From: Candidatus Electrothrix scaldis
Lineage (GTDB): Bacteria; Desulfobacterota; Desulfobulbia; Desulfobulbales; Desulfobulbaceae
Assembly (NCBI GenBank): GCA_033584155.1
Contig: CP138355.1
Span: 1,382,501 to 1,446,500, forward strand
Length of the DNA stretch: 64,000 bases
Direction: 5' to 3'
The notes under the pieces are model-generated. The model did not search any database, was not told where the DNA came from, and saw only the letters and a list, made by a program, of their open reading frames with translations. Positions within the stretch are counted from its first letter, which is position 1; each line of letters starts with the position of its first letter. This document shows positions 27,387 through 36,442 of the stretch, one piece after another. The position numbers and the translations under genes were made by a program.

Positions 27387-27417
27387 AATAGAGACGTTAT
27401 CTGGGTACAGAAGGGAT

Positions 27418-27457
27418 ATCCCGGATCAATTTTTTAATTGGTCCGGGATTTTTTTAT
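27418..27457 (+). terminator. riboswitch-controlled intrinsic terminator
   Basis: ATCCCGGATCAATT pairs with AATTGGTCCGGGAT with a single G-T pair, leaving a very short T loop and followed by T7. It sits 50 bases before the cbiK start and is the obvious off-switch of the cobalamin riboswitch. Confidence 0.9.
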
Positions 27458-27508
27458 GGTCATCTTCTGATGAGCCCCCTTCCCGGACCGGCAATACAGG
27501 GAGGTCCC

Positions 27509-28498
27509 ATGAAGTTACGTTCTTTTTTTCTGATTATGCTGCTGGTTTGCAGCACAACAACCGGTTTTGCAAGTGAGGGATGGAAGGTGAAACATAAAAA
27601 CGCCATTGTTTTGGCCATGTTCGGCACAACAGTCGAGCCTGCTCTGCAAGGATTGCTGAATATCCGCACCAAGATGATGGAGAAGTACCCGGAGACCCCG
27701 GTGAAAATAGCCTTTACCTCCAATATCATCCGCAAGAAATGGCAGAGACGTGCTGAGGACCCCGCCTATAGCAAAGCGCATCCAGAGATCCCGGAAGAGG
27801 TACTGCAGGTCAAAACCGTGCTGGCCACCATTGCCGACCTACAGAATGTAGGCTACGACACCATAGTCATTCAGCCTACCCACATCGCTATGGGCGAAGA
27901 GTTTCTTGACCTCGGCACCTATGTGGAGAGTCTGATGCATATCGGTACGGTAAAAAAAGAAAAATATAAGCCCTTTCATAAGGTCGTGCTTGGCCGCCCC
28001 GCTTTGGGAACCTATGGACTGGATCACCCCTATGCTGAAGATATCACAGCTGCGGCAGAGGCTCTGGCTGCGGATGCCGAGCTGGCAGCCAAGGAAAGGG
28101 CAGCCTTGGTCTACATGGGCCACGGTAATGCGCATTTTCCCTCTGGAGGAGCGTATCTTGAGCTTGCTGATAGAATGCGGGAATTATACCCTGACCTTGT
28201 TACTTTGATCGGTAATGTGGAAGGCTTTCCTTCCCTTGAAGATGTGATAGAAAAGTTGAAACTACGGGGCATAAAAAAGGTGATGCTCAAACCCTGTATG
28301 GTGGTGGCCGGAGATCATGCCATGAACGATATGGCTGGCACAGATCCAGAGGAACCGTCCTGGCAGATGATTCTGGAAAAGGAAGGCTTTGAGGTTGTCA
28401 CTGTCAAGAAGGGGCTTGGTGAGTTGGATGCCTTTGCGGAGATCTTTGTCAACCATGCTGCGGATGCTGCTGCGGATGCGGAAATCGTGTTGAAGTAA
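27509..28498 (+). CDS. cbiK: periplasmic sirohydrochlorin cobaltochelatase, CbiK type
   Basis: From the ATG at 27509 the protein has 329 residues and starts with a signal peptide (FFLIMLLVCSTTTGFA). The class II chelatase fold is shown by IVLAMFGTT near the start, VYMGHGNAHFPSGG (metal His) near residue 195, NVEGFPSLEDV (conserved Glu) near 233, and MVVAGDHAMNDMAG (second His) near 264. CbiK inserts cobalt into sirohydrochlorin. The exported form (CbiKP) is known from Desulfovibrio, where a role in metal or tetrapyrrole handling outside the cytoplasm is suspected. It is the first gene under the cobalamin riboswitch, with btuC 13 bases downstream. Confidence 0.92.
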   Translation: MKLRSFFLIMLLVCSTTTGFASEGWKVKHKNAIVLAMFGTTVEPALQGLLNIRTKMMEKYPETPVKIAFTSNIIRKKWQRRAEDPAYSKAHPEIPEEVLQVKTVLATIADLQNVGYDTIVIQPTHIAMGEEFLDLGTYVESLMHIGTVKKEKYKPFHKVVLGRPALGTYGLDHPYAEDITAAAEALAADAELAAKERAALVYMGHGNAHFPSGGAYLELADRMRELYPDLVTLIGNVEGFPSLEDVIEKLKLRGIKKVMLKPCMVVAGDHAMNDMAGTDPEEPSWQMILEKEGFEVVTVKKGLGELDAFAEIFVNHAADAAADAEIVLK

Positions 28499-28511
28499 CG
28501 GTGCGGAGATA

Positions 28512-29549
28512 ATGGTTGCACGGTCAGGATTCTCTTGGGCAGCAGGGGGAGGTATGTGTCTCCTCCTGCTTGTTGCTGTGGTTGTCTCGGCCACAATGGG
28601 CTTTATGCAGATCCCTGCTGCAACCGTTCTTCGGCTTATCGGCCATTCCCTGTCTTGCAGCGCCGGAGATGTCGAGGTGGACCCGGTTATCAGGGCAGTG
28701 GTGATGGATGTGCGGCTGCCGAGAATCCTGGCGGCTGTTTTGGTCGGGGGGATGCTGGCCCTCTGCGGTACGGTGTTTCAGGCCATCCTCCTTAATCCGC
28801 TGGCTGATCCCTACACCTTGGGTATTTCCTCGGGTGCGGCTTTTGGTGCTTCCCTGGTCATTGTTCTTCAGGTGCTTGGGCTCACCCTGCCGTCAACTCT
28901 CTCGGTACCGATCTTCGCCTTTGCGGGCAGCATCGGTACCCTGTTCACGGTCCTGGCCCTTGCCTCTGAGGATCGACGGCTTTCCTCAACCAGTCTGATC
29001 CTGTCCGGGGTGATTGTGGCGGCCATCCTGTCCGCAGCCATTGGTTTTCTCAAGTTTATTGCTGACGAGCAGGTCGGGATTATTATCTTTTGGCTCATGG
29101 GCTCGCTCTCCGGGATATCCCTTCAGAATATTTTTCTTCTTCTGCCGGTGGCCCTGGTCGGCATGGCAGTCTGCCTGTTCTATAGCCGCGATCTTAATAT
29201 CATGGCTACCGGAGAACGGGCCGCAGCCACCCTCGGCGTGAATACGGTGCGTCTGCGCTGGATTCTTCTTGTCACCTGTTCCCTCATGACCGCGCTCTGT
29301 GTCTCGGTTTCCGGGATTATCGGTTTTGTCGGTCTGATTGTTCCCCATCTCCTGCGCCATCTTATCGGCCCGGATAATCGCCAGCTGATCATTCTTTCCA
29401 CCTTGGGTGGGGGCCTGCTCCTGCTTCTGGCCGATACCGTGACCAGGGCTGTGCTGCCAGCTGAAGTCCCTATCGGAGTGTTGACCGCCCTTATCGGTGG
29501 ACCGTTCTTTGCCTATATCTTTAAAAAACGACAGCAGGAAAATGGCTAG
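28512..29549 (+). CDS. btuC: BtuC/FecD-family ABC transporter permease
   Basis: The 345-residue polytopic inner-membrane protein belongs to the FecCD family. It has VRLPRILAAVLVGGMLALCG near residue 75, NPLADPYTLGISSGAAFGA near 94, the conserved GLIVPHLLRHLIGPDNR near 273 and a final EVPIGVLTALIGGPFFAYI. It forms the channel of a vitamin B12 or siderophore importer. Control by a cobalamin riboswitch makes a corrinoid substrate likely. Its TAG stop overlaps the GTG start of the ATPase gene. Confidence 0.92.
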   Translation: MVARSGFSWAAGGGMCLLLLVAVVVSATMGFMQIPAATVLRLIGHSLSCSAGDVEVDPVIRAVVMDVRLPRILAAVLVGGMLALCGTVFQAILLNPLADPYTLGISSGAAFGASLVIVLQVLGLTLPSTLSVPIFAFAGSIGTLFTVLALASEDRRLSSTSLILSGVIVAAILSAAIGFLKFIADEQVGIIIFWLMGSLSGISLQNIFLLLPVALVGMAVCLFYSRDLNIMATGERAAATLGVNTVRLRWILLVTCSLMTALCVSVSGIIGFVGLIVPHLLRHLIGPDNRQLIILSTLGGGLLLLLADTVTRAVLPAEVPIGVLTALIGGPFFAYIFKKRQQENG

Positions 29550-30352
29550 TGGATAGAATTGCTTCTGATATTCTCTGGCAGTTGGAGCAGGTTGCGTTCT
29601 CCTACAAGGATCAGCCCGTCTTAGCCGGAATAGATCTTACCCTGTCTTCCGGGAAATGTTACGGTATCCTCGGGCCGAACGGCAGCGGCAAGACCACCCT
29701 GCTTGATCTGCTCTGTGGGCTGGCTGCCGCAGAGAAAGGGGAAGTCAGCTATCGCAAAACCCTGCTTAAACAATGGCAGGCACGGGAGCTGGCGCAACGG
29801 ATTGCCTTGGTGCCTCAGGATTTCCAGGTTCGCTTTGGTTTCTCTGTGCGGGAAGTGGTGGAGATGGGGCGTCATCCTCATCTCGGTCGTTTCTCCTCCC
29901 TGACGGAACAGGGGCATGCCCTGGTTGATGCGGTGATGGAGGAAATGGGCGTGGCAGGATTTGCGGCTCGCTCTGTAACCCGCCTGTCCGGTGGGGAAAA
30001 GCAGCGGGTCGCTGTGGCCCGTGCCCTGGTGCAGGACCCGGAGGTACTGCTCCTTGATGAGGCCACCTCGAATTTGGATATTTATCATTCCCTGTCCATC
30101 CTTGCGCTGATCCGCCGTCGGGTTGTGGCCCAGGGCTTGACCGTGGTTGCTGCAATCCATGATCTGAACCTGGCAGCATATTTCTGTGACGAGTTGATCT
30201 TTTTGAAACACGGGCGGATTATCTGCCAGGGTCCGACCGATGAGGTGCTGCGGCCCCATGTCATAGAGGAGGTCTACGGCGTGGAGGCGCAGGTGCGGGA
30301 GGATGCCTTTTCCGCCTGCAATCAGGTGAGTTACAGGCTGCCTGCGGCATGA
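29549..30352 (+). CDS. btuD: BtuD/FecE-family ABC transporter ATPase
   Basis: The 267-residue ATPase has Walker A GPNGSGKTTL near residue 40, a Q-loop in LVPQDFQ, the signature LSGGEKQRVAVARAL near 143, Walker B VLLLDEATSNLD and the switch His in AAIHDLNLA. It energises import through the BtuC-like permease. The start is a GTG overlapping the btuC stop by one base, so translation is coupled. Confidence 0.92.
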   Translation: MDRIASDILWQLEQVAFSYKDQPVLAGIDLTLSSGKCYGILGPNGSGKTTLLDLLCGLAAAEKGEVSYRKTLLKQWQARELAQRIALVPQDFQVRFGFSVREVVEMGRHPHLGRFSSLTEQGHALVDAVMEEMGVAGFAARSVTRLSGGEKQRVAVARALVQDPEVLLLDEATSNLDIYHSLSILALIRRRVVAQGLTVVAAIHDLNLAAYFCDELIFLKHGRIICQGPTDEVLRPHVIEEVYGVEAQVREDAFSACNQVSYRLPAA

Positions 30353-30359
30353 GGGGTAT

Positions 30360-30440
30360 AGGGCCAGGTCCCTGTGCCTGCCCGGTTCACATCAAACGGG
30401 ATGTTCAGGGCAAATACAGGGGCTTTGCCCCTACAGCAAC
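30360..30440. repeat. palindromic intergenic repeat-like segment
   Basis: Between btuD and the binding-protein gene lies a GC-rich block with several short dyads, among them AGGGGC-TTT-GCCCCT (30418-30432) and CCCGGTT...AACGGG. Blocks of this style (GGGGCAAAGCCCCTGTA, CCAGGTCCCTGTGCC) recur as dispersed intergenic repeats in many bacterial genomes. Whether it is repeated elsewhere in this genome cannot be seen here. Confidence 0.4.
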
Positions 30441-30463
30441 AAAATTCAAACCAAGAGAAAACA

Positions 30464-31366
30464 ATGCTGAAACACATCTTTTGTACCATCCTGCTTTCTT
30501 GTCTTCTGGCTGCACCGGTGCTCGGAGAGCCCATTGTTGATAACGACGGCAGGGTGATCCAGCCGAAGACAACCTATCAACGGATCATTTCCCTGTATGC
30601 GGCCCATACCCGCAACCTGATCGACATGGGGGCAGGGGAGCAGATTGTGGCAGTAGGACGGAGTGATAAGCAGAGGCCAGATTTGCCGACCTTAAGCTTT
30701 CGTGATGACCCGGAACGCCTGCTGGCCCTGAAGCCGGATCTGGTCCTGATCCGCCCCATGCTCAGCCGTTCGTATCCGCACATGGTGGAAAGCCTTGAGG
30801 CAAACGGCGTGACCGTGGTCTCGCTCCAGCCTACCTCTGTGGATGAAATGTTCCGTTACTGGGAGACGCTCGGCGTTCTGAGTGGGCATAAGGATGAGGC
30901 CTCACAGATGATCGCCCGCTTCGGGACCGGGCTTGTGGAGATCAACCGACAGGTGGAGAGCATTCCTGCTGAGAAGAGAAAAAAAGTCTATTTTGAATCC
31001 ATCCATAAGCGGATGAAGACCTTTGCCCCGGAATCTATGGCCATGTTTGTTTTGGAATCTGCCGGTGGAATCAACGTGGCTGTGGACGCTGTCCAGGTGC
31101 GCAAGAGTAATATTGCCGAGTACGGCAAAGAGCGTATCCTGTCCAAGGCAAAGAAGATTGATGTCTTTCTGGCGCAGGAAGGACGGATGAATAAGGTGAG
31201 CACGGAGATGATCAAGAAGGAGCCGGGCTTTCAGGTGATTAAGGCTGTTCAGGAGAATCAGGTCTTTCTGGTTGATGAGAAGCTGGTGTCACGGCCTACG
31301 CTGGGTATGCTGGAAGGGATCAGGAAGGTATTTGCGCTTCTTTATCCGGCAGCTGATGCTTCCTGA
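30464..31366 (+). CDS. btuF: periplasmic corrinoid/iron-complex binding protein, BtuF-like
   Basis: I choose the ATG at 30464 because the protein then starts with a signal peptide (TILLSCLLAAPVLG). Upstream in-frame starts run through the repeat-like block. The 300-residue protein has the class III binding-protein fold: RIISLYAAHTRNLIDMGAGE near residue 38, ALKPDLVLIRPMLS near 90, and a long linking helix. It delivers ligand to the BtuCD-like transporter. The order cbiK-btuC-btuD-btuF under a cobalamin riboswitch supports cobalamin or another corrinoid, but an iron-chelate ligand cannot be excluded from sequence. Confidence 0.87.
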   Translation: MLKHIFCTILLSCLLAAPVLGEPIVDNDGRVIQPKTTYQRIISLYAAHTRNLIDMGAGEQIVAVGRSDKQRPDLPTLSFRDDPERLLALKPDLVLIRPMLSRSYPHMVESLEANGVTVVSLQPTSVDEMFRYWETLGVLSGHKDEASQMIARFGTGLVEINRQVESIPAEKRKKVYFESIHKRMKTFAPESMAMFVLESAGGINVAVDAVQVRKSNIAEYGKERILSKAKKIDVFLAQEGRMNKVSTEMIKKEPGFQVIKAVQENQVFLVDEKLVSRPTLGMLEGIRKVFALLYPAADAS

Positions 31367-31418
31367 GCTGGGGCGTAAAAAAATAGCGTGTCTTTTGCGG
31401 GATGAGAGAAGCGGAGAT

Positions 31419-31493
31419 AAAGGCGGCTGAAATATAGGATCGTGTCAGATGCTTGTTTGGTCTTCTTGGAGGAATAACTTTTCAGCCGCCTTT
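31419..31493. repeat. 14-bp perfect inverted repeat with 47-base interior
   Basis: AAAGGCGGCTGAAA at 31419-31432 is mirrored exactly by TTTCAGCCGCCTTT at 31480-31493. The unit is too open to be a classical terminator and contains no gene. It could be a large hairpin in the 3' region of the btu operon or the ends of a very small mobile remnant. No target duplication is evident. Confidence 0.6.
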
Positions 31494-31627
31494 ACATGAT
31501 AAGGTAACCACAGAGTGGGGTTTGTCAATGTGGGGTGAAGTTCTATCGCGAATCATTGAGGTCGAATTAAGGCTCTGAAAGGAGACGCATCAGCCATCAG
31601 TATATAGTTAATTGCCGATTCTTTATT

Positions 31628-32545
31628 TCAGGAGGGTAACCCAAGGCAGCTTTTCGCTTCAGCTTTTGTCATCCCGGAATCGACGAGGGCCTGTATGGCC
31701 CTGGTTAAGGCTTCATCCTTTTGCGCCAATGCTTTGGCGTTTTCTTCCAGAGCTTCATCTTTCTCAGCAAGTATTTCCTTAATGACCTGATCTTTCTTAA
31801 TGATAGTCCGCTCCAGAGACTCCAGTTCATCAAGGATATCATCTTCCAGGTCCATTGTGTCGCAGACATCTTCTTCCACTGCGGCCTTGAGCAGACGGCG
31901 AATGACGATGCGGAATTCTTCGGGATAATCCTCCTCGTTCAGATTGAGGAAATGCCGACTGTCCGACGCCTGCTGGCTCTGATCAAAGATGCTGAGAAGG
32001 ATCTCCAGATCATTCCGTCGCTTTTCTCTGAGTCGGGGGATCTGGATAATGTAGCTGTCATGGGTGAGGCTTTCGATGAACTCTTCTTTCTGGGGTAATT
32101 CCTCCTGCGTCGCTGCATCAATATAGCTGCGCTGCACCTTGACCACCGGGCTTTCGGTATGTTCCAGAGGGTGTCCGAGGAAGTAGATGCAGATGATGGG
32201 CAGGGCCTTATCGCCTGCGCCGTCGTCTGTAGGGTAGACGTTGTTCGGGTCTTGATATTGCCCGCCGAGATATTTGCGGAAGCGCATGATGTCCGTGGGC
32301 AGCTTGGCCTTCTGGATTTCGATCAAAACCAGCTTACGGCTGCCGTCCTCCTGGCGGATCACAGCGGAGAAATCGATGCGAAAGACGGTGAGATTCAGGC
32401 CTATCTTCTTTCTGAACTCGGTGGGCTTGAACTCCAGGGTTTCGATTTCCTGATCAAGGATTTTGGAGAGGATCAGCTTGGCGATGCGCATATCGCCCAG
32501 CAGGAATTTGAAAACAACGTCGTATATGGGGTTGGCTACTCGCAT
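31628..32545 (-). CDS. Rpn/PD-(D/E)XK family putative nuclease-transposase, copy 1
   Basis: The 305-residue protein begins with the family hallmark NPIYDVVFKFLLGD. It keeps a PD-(D/E)XK core: Asp in RIDFSAVI, and the E-x-Q-K form in LVLIEIQKAK near residue 77. A C-terminal coiled coil of repeated EKDEALEENAKAL-type heptads leads to a helical tail (SGMTKAEAKSCLGL). Rpn-like proteins are linked to recombination-promoting DNA cleavage and are often horizontally spread. No partner gene or terminal repeat is seen here. A second, different member lies at 56,201-57,070. Confidence 0.85.
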   Translation of the reverse strand: MRVANPIYDVVFKFLLGDMRIAKLILSKILDQEIETLEFKPTEFRKKIGLNLTVFRIDFSAVIRQEDGSRKLVLIEIQKAKLPTDIMRFRKYLGGQYQDPNNVYPTDDGAGDKALPIICIYFLGHPLEHTESPVVKVQRSYIDAATQEELPQKEEFIESLTHDSYIIQIPRLREKRRNDLEILLSIFDQSQQASDSRHFLNLNEEDYPEEFRIVIRRLLKAAVEEDVCDTMDLEDDILDELESLERTIIKKDQVIKEILAEKDEALEENAKALAQKDEALTRAIQALVDSGMTKAEAKSCLGLPS

Positions 32546-32672
32546 GGTTGACCGGGTTGTTTGCTGTATCTTGGGGAGTTGGGGGATGGTGGAGTTGACG
32601 ATGCATCAGGTAGATGCAGTGTAGTCGGGAATGGGAAAGGGGGCAATTGGGAGTTGTGCTACGAGAGATTGT

Positions 32673-32712
32673 AAAATAAATCTGTCCCCATTTTCCGGTC
32701 CCCATTTTCCGG
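32673..32712. repeat. REP-like dispersed repeat with tandem 14-mer
   Basis: The segment begins AAAATAAATCTG and then carries TCCCCATTTTCCGG twice in exact tandem (32685-32698 and 32699-32712). The AAATAAATCTGTCCCC motif is familiar from dispersed repeats near RAYT-type Y1 transposases in proteobacteria. No such transposase is in this window. Confidence 0.6.
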
Positions 32713-32801
32713 ACTATCAGTCGTAAATAAATTGGCCGAATTTAGAACTAATCCCGTAATTCGTTACCTCTGTCTTAACCTACCGTGCTTTTAAAAATAG
32801 T

Positions 32802-33587
32802 TTACCCTAAGTGGCTAGCTATAAAATAAAACCAATAGCTAAGCACTAAAATAATCATTGAAATAGTAGTGATGCTATAATAAATAGCGGTTTTTTTTCG
32901 TGAAACGTCATGCTCTATTTTAAGCGTAAGAACCAATATCCATTCTATTAAGAGCAAAATAAAAAAACCAAAAATAAGATATTTATGCAAGAATCTCGCG
33001 TTATCTCCTTTCATTAGCTGAAATATTATATATTCATTTCTTCCGCAAAAAGCTGGATGGGAAAAAGGATTCTTTTTTCGTTCAAGATATTTTTCCCGTT
33101 TTTCCTCCATGTTATTCAGTTCGCGTAGTGTAATTCCATCTCTTTGGACATAAAAGTCTGAAGATAAATATTTTTGTTCTCTTATAATTTTCTGGTTAAT
33201 ATTTGAAAGCTCTTTGGATCTTAGATCGTATTTATAAAAAATTTGATAGTGCTGGGCAAACTTTTCATCCTCAGTTAGGCAGATATATGTATCAGCAGGA
33301 ATGTTGATATTTGAATAAGTATACCCTCCACTCATTCTTGATGTGACTGAATAATACCTATTCACTACCGTACCTATTAACAGTAGGAAAAACAATAAGG
33401 GGATTGTAATATATCTTTTTTTCAATAAGTTAAATAGATACTTTTTAATAAGTAACACGCTATTGGATAGTGCCCCTTTGAATTTAAGCTGACAGTCAAT
33501 CATAGTCCAATGAAACTGCTCATTTTTTGATGCGAAAGGCTGTTTTTGTAACTTGCAATTATTACTCGCCTTTATGTATAGCAACAC
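32802..33587 (-). CDS. hypothetical membrane protein, low-GC
   Basis: The protein has up to 261 residues. It has a cytoplasmic N-terminus, one membrane helix (about 60-80, ITIPLLFFLLLIGTVV), a 110-residue extracytoplasmic loop with charged helices, and two more helices (about 195-220 and 235-257). I recognise no family. The start is uncertain: the GTG at 33587 and the ATG at 33503 both lack good ribosome binding sites. The gene is clearly richer in A and T than mutS and the Rpn gene on either side, suggesting recent acquisition. It lies next to a REP-like repeat. Confidence 0.6.
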   Translation of the reverse strand: MLLYIKASNNCKLQKQPFASKNEQFHWTMIDCQLKFKGALSNSVLLIKKYLFNLLKKRYITIPLLFFLLLIGTVVNRYYSVTSRMSGGYTYSNINIPADTYICLTEDEKFAQHYQIFYKYDLRSKELSNINQKIIREQKYLSSDFYVQRDGITLRELNNMEEKREKYLERKKNPFSHPAFCGRNEYIIFQLMKGDNARFLHKYLIFGFFILLLIEWILVLTLKIEHDVSRKKTAIYYSITTISMIILVLSYWFYFIASHLG

Positions 33588-33689
33588 TCAACAGGGCGAC
33601 TATCGAAAATTGCGGGCTTGAATTGATCAATCCTTTTGAATAGTTCGCATCGCGAAGAAACACCTTTCATCGTCCCCTAAATTGACCTC

Positions 33690-36371
33690 TCATTCCTCCC
33701 GCATCACTTCCATCAACTCATACAGCAAATCATGCGCCTGTCTCGGCGTCAGTTCATTCGGGTCTATTTCCTTCATGCGGGTACGCAGGGGATCTTCCTT
33801 GGGCGGGAAGAGCGTTAACTGGCAGGGATGGGGCTTTCTCTTCACGGAAACCGCAATGGTCGGTTCCCCGGTAGCGGTGAACTCACCTTTCTCGATATTG
33901 GTGAGGATCTCCTGTGCCCGGTCAACCACATGGTCCGGGACCCCGGCCAGGGCCGCGACCTGGATACCATAGCTGCGGCTGGCAGCACCCTGAACCAGTT
34001 TATGGAGGAAATGGATGCGGTTGTCCTGCTCCCGCACGGCAATAGAGTAGTTCTGAATCCGCTCGTGGGTAGTGGCCAGGTCGGTGAGCTCATGGTAATG
34101 GGTGGCGAACATGGTCTTGACCCCGCGCCCGTTCTTGTCCGCCAGCTCCTCGGCCACGGCCCAGGCAATAGCCAGGCCGTCATAGGTGGAGGTGCCGCGC
34201 CCGATCTCATCCAGGATCACCAGGCTATGCTCAGTGGCATTATTAAGGATATTGGCGGTCTCATTCATCTCCACCATAAAGGTGGACTGACCCCGGCGCA
34301 GGTCATCCATTGCCCCGACCCTGGTGAAGATGCGGTCCACAATGCCGATCTCGGCCCAGTCCGCCGGAACAAAGCTGCCGATATGGGCCATGAGGACAAT
34401 CAGGGCGGTCTGGCGCAGGACCGTGGACTTACCTGCCATATTGGGACCGGTGATGATGAGGAGCTCGTTTGCCTCCTGATCCAGCGAGACATTATTGGGC
34501 ACAAAGCTGCCCGGATCCAGAGAACGCTCAATAACCGGGTGACGGCCCTCCACAATGGAGACAGTGCGTTTATCAGTGATGGTCGGGCGGATGTACTGAT
34601 AATGGTCCGCAGCGCGGGCCAGGCTGACGAGAAAGTCGGTGCGGGCGATAGAGAGGGCCGCTGCCAGCAGGCGTTCGCTCTGGGCTGCAATCTTTTCCCG
34701 GATATCGAGGAAGAGGCTGTATTCCAGGGTGAGTCGCTTTTCCTGGGCCGTGGAGATCTTGTTCTCCAGCTCCTTGAGCTCCGGGGTGATAAAACGCTCG
34801 GCATTGACCAGGGTCTGCTTGCGGATAAAGTCCTCGGGCAGCTCCCCTTTATGGGCCCGGCTGACCTCGAAATAATAGCCGAACACCCTGTTGAAGCCCA
34901 CCTTGAGCTTGGCAATGCCAGTGCGCTCCCGCTCCTTGGCCTCCAGGTTGAGGATGAGCTGCTTGCCATCCCGGAGCAGGTAGATCAGCTCGTCCAGTTC
35001 CCCATGAAAGCCCTCCCGGATTAAGCGTCCCTCCCGCAGGGTTATCGGCGCATCATCGCGGATGGCCTTGTCGATCAGCTCGTGGAGGTCGAAGAGCGGG
35101 TCCAGCTCCATGCCGATCTCCTGCAAGAGGCCTCCGGGGGTATTCATAAGGAGCTTTTTCAGGTCCGGCAACTGGCCCAGAGAGACTTTCAGGGCGGCCA
35201 TGTCCCGGGCATTGCCCTGTCCCAGCACCAGCCGACTACAGAGGCGCTCAATATCATAGATACCAGCCAACAGCTCCTGAAGCTCCCGGCGCAGGGTATA
35301 CTCATTGAGCAGGATCTCCACTGCTGTGAGGCGCTGTTCGATCTTATCCGCATCCTGGAGGGGAAAGAGCAGGCGTTGCCGGAGCAGGCGTGCCCCCATC
35401 GGGGTGGAGGTCAGGTCCAGCACCGAGAGGAGGGAGCCCTTGCGCTTGCCACCGATAATGGTCTCGGTCAGCTCCAGGTTACGGCGGGAGGACTCATCAA
35501 TAATCAGGAAACCTGAGCGGGTGAGCAGGCTGAGCTGGCGGATAAAGGAGAGATCGGTCTTTTGGGTCTCCTGGATATAGGTGAGCAGGGCCCCGGCAGC
35601 GCAGATCCCGGTCTCCATATCCTGACAACCAAAGCCAGCCAGCGAGCTGGTCTTGAAATGCTCGTTCAGGGTGGTGAGAGCGGTGTCATAGGTGAATGAC
35701 CAGGCCTGCCGCTCCGTGAGGCAGAGGCCCGGAATCAGGGTACACAGCATGTCGCTGAGCACGGCAAGGGATTCCGCCTCCTCGTCGGCAAGGAGCAACT
35801 CTGCCGGTTGCATCCGGGTGATCTCGTCGATGACCGGGTCAAGGTTTGCATCCTGGAGCGGGATCTCACTGATCAGGAAGTTACCGGTGGAGACATCGAG
35901 AAAGCTCAGGCCGACCGTGAGCAGCTTCTGTCCCTTGCGGGCCGCCGTCAGGGCGCAGACAAAGGTATTGGCCTTCTCATCCAGGAGCTGATCGTCCGTG
36001 GTCACCCCTGGACTGACCACCCGCACCACCTCCCGCTTCACGATGCCCTTGGCCTCTTTGGGATCTTCGGCCTGCTCGCAGATCGCCACCCGGTACCCTG
36101 CCTTGACCATCTTGCTCAGATAGCCGGAAACCGCATGATAGGGCACCCCGCACATGGGCACCTGGTTCTCGTCGCCCTTATTGCGCGAGGTCAGGGTGAT
36201 GCCCAGCACCCGTGAGGCGGTCTCGGCATCCTCAAAGAACATCTCGTAAAAGTCGCCCATGCGATAAAAGAGGATCGTGCCTGGATGCTGCTCCTTGATT
36301 TCCAGGTACTGGCGGAGCATGGGGGTGATTTTAGGGGCAGAGGGTTGGGTTGAGGTCTTCTTCGCGGGCAC
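33690..36371 (-). CDS. mutS: DNA mismatch repair protein MutS
   Basis: The 893-residue protein has the complete MutS layout. The mismatch-recognition motif GDFYEMFFED lies near residue 44, followed by connector, lever and clamp domains. The ABC-type ATPase has Walker A GPNMAGKST near residue 632, then DDLRRGQSTFMVEM and DEIGRGTSTYDGLA, and a C-terminal helix-turn-helix. It recognises base mismatches and recruits MutL, whose gene is not here. The start is a GTG. Codon use is GC-rich compared with the upstream hypothetical gene. Confidence 0.97.
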   Translation of the reverse strand: MPAKKTSTQPSAPKITPMLRQYLEIKEQHPGTILFYRMGDFYEMFFEDAETASRVLGITLTSRNKGDENQVPMCGVPYHAVSGYLSKMVKAGYRVAICEQAEDPKEAKGIVKREVVRVVSPGVTTDDQLLDEKANTFVCALTAARKGQKLLTVGLSFLDVSTGNFLISEIPLQDANLDPVIDEITRMQPAELLLADEEAESLAVLSDMLCTLIPGLCLTERQAWSFTYDTALTTLNEHFKTSSLAGFGCQDMETGICAAGALLTYIQETQKTDLSFIRQLSLLTRSGFLIIDESSRRNLELTETIIGGKRKGSLLSVLDLTSTPMGARLLRQRLLFPLQDADKIEQRLTAVEILLNEYTLRRELQELLAGIYDIERLCSRLVLGQGNARDMAALKVSLGQLPDLKKLLMNTPGGLLQEIGMELDPLFDLHELIDKAIRDDAPITLREGRLIREGFHGELDELIYLLRDGKQLILNLEAKERERTGIAKLKVGFNRVFGYYFEVSRAHKGELPEDFIRKQTLVNAERFITPELKELENKISTAQEKRLTLEYSLFLDIREKIAAQSERLLAAALSIARTDFLVSLARAADHYQYIRPTITDKRTVSIVEGRHPVIERSLDPGSFVPNNVSLDQEANELLIITGPNMAGKSTVLRQTALIVLMAHIGSFVPADWAEIGIVDRIFTRVGAMDDLRRGQSTFMVEMNETANILNNATEHSLVILDEIGRGTSTYDGLAIAWAVAEELADKNGRGVKTMFATHYHELTDLATTHERIQNYSIAVREQDNRIHFLHKLVQGAASRSYGIQVAALAGVPDHVVDRAQEILTNIEKGEFTATGEPTIAVSVKRKPHPCQLTLFPPKEDPLRTRMKEIDPNELTPRQAHDLLYELMEVMREE

Positions 36372-36442
36372 GATCTGCTTTCTTTGGTTGAGGGTTAACT
36401 GGTCGGAACAGGATATAATGATGTGTTGATTAGGAAGATAAT

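Noticed and set aside
33828-35024. A 398-codon open frame on the plus strand within mutS
   Set aside because: It is antisense to the well-conserved MutS core and results from GC-rich codons. No domain or ribosome binding site supports it.
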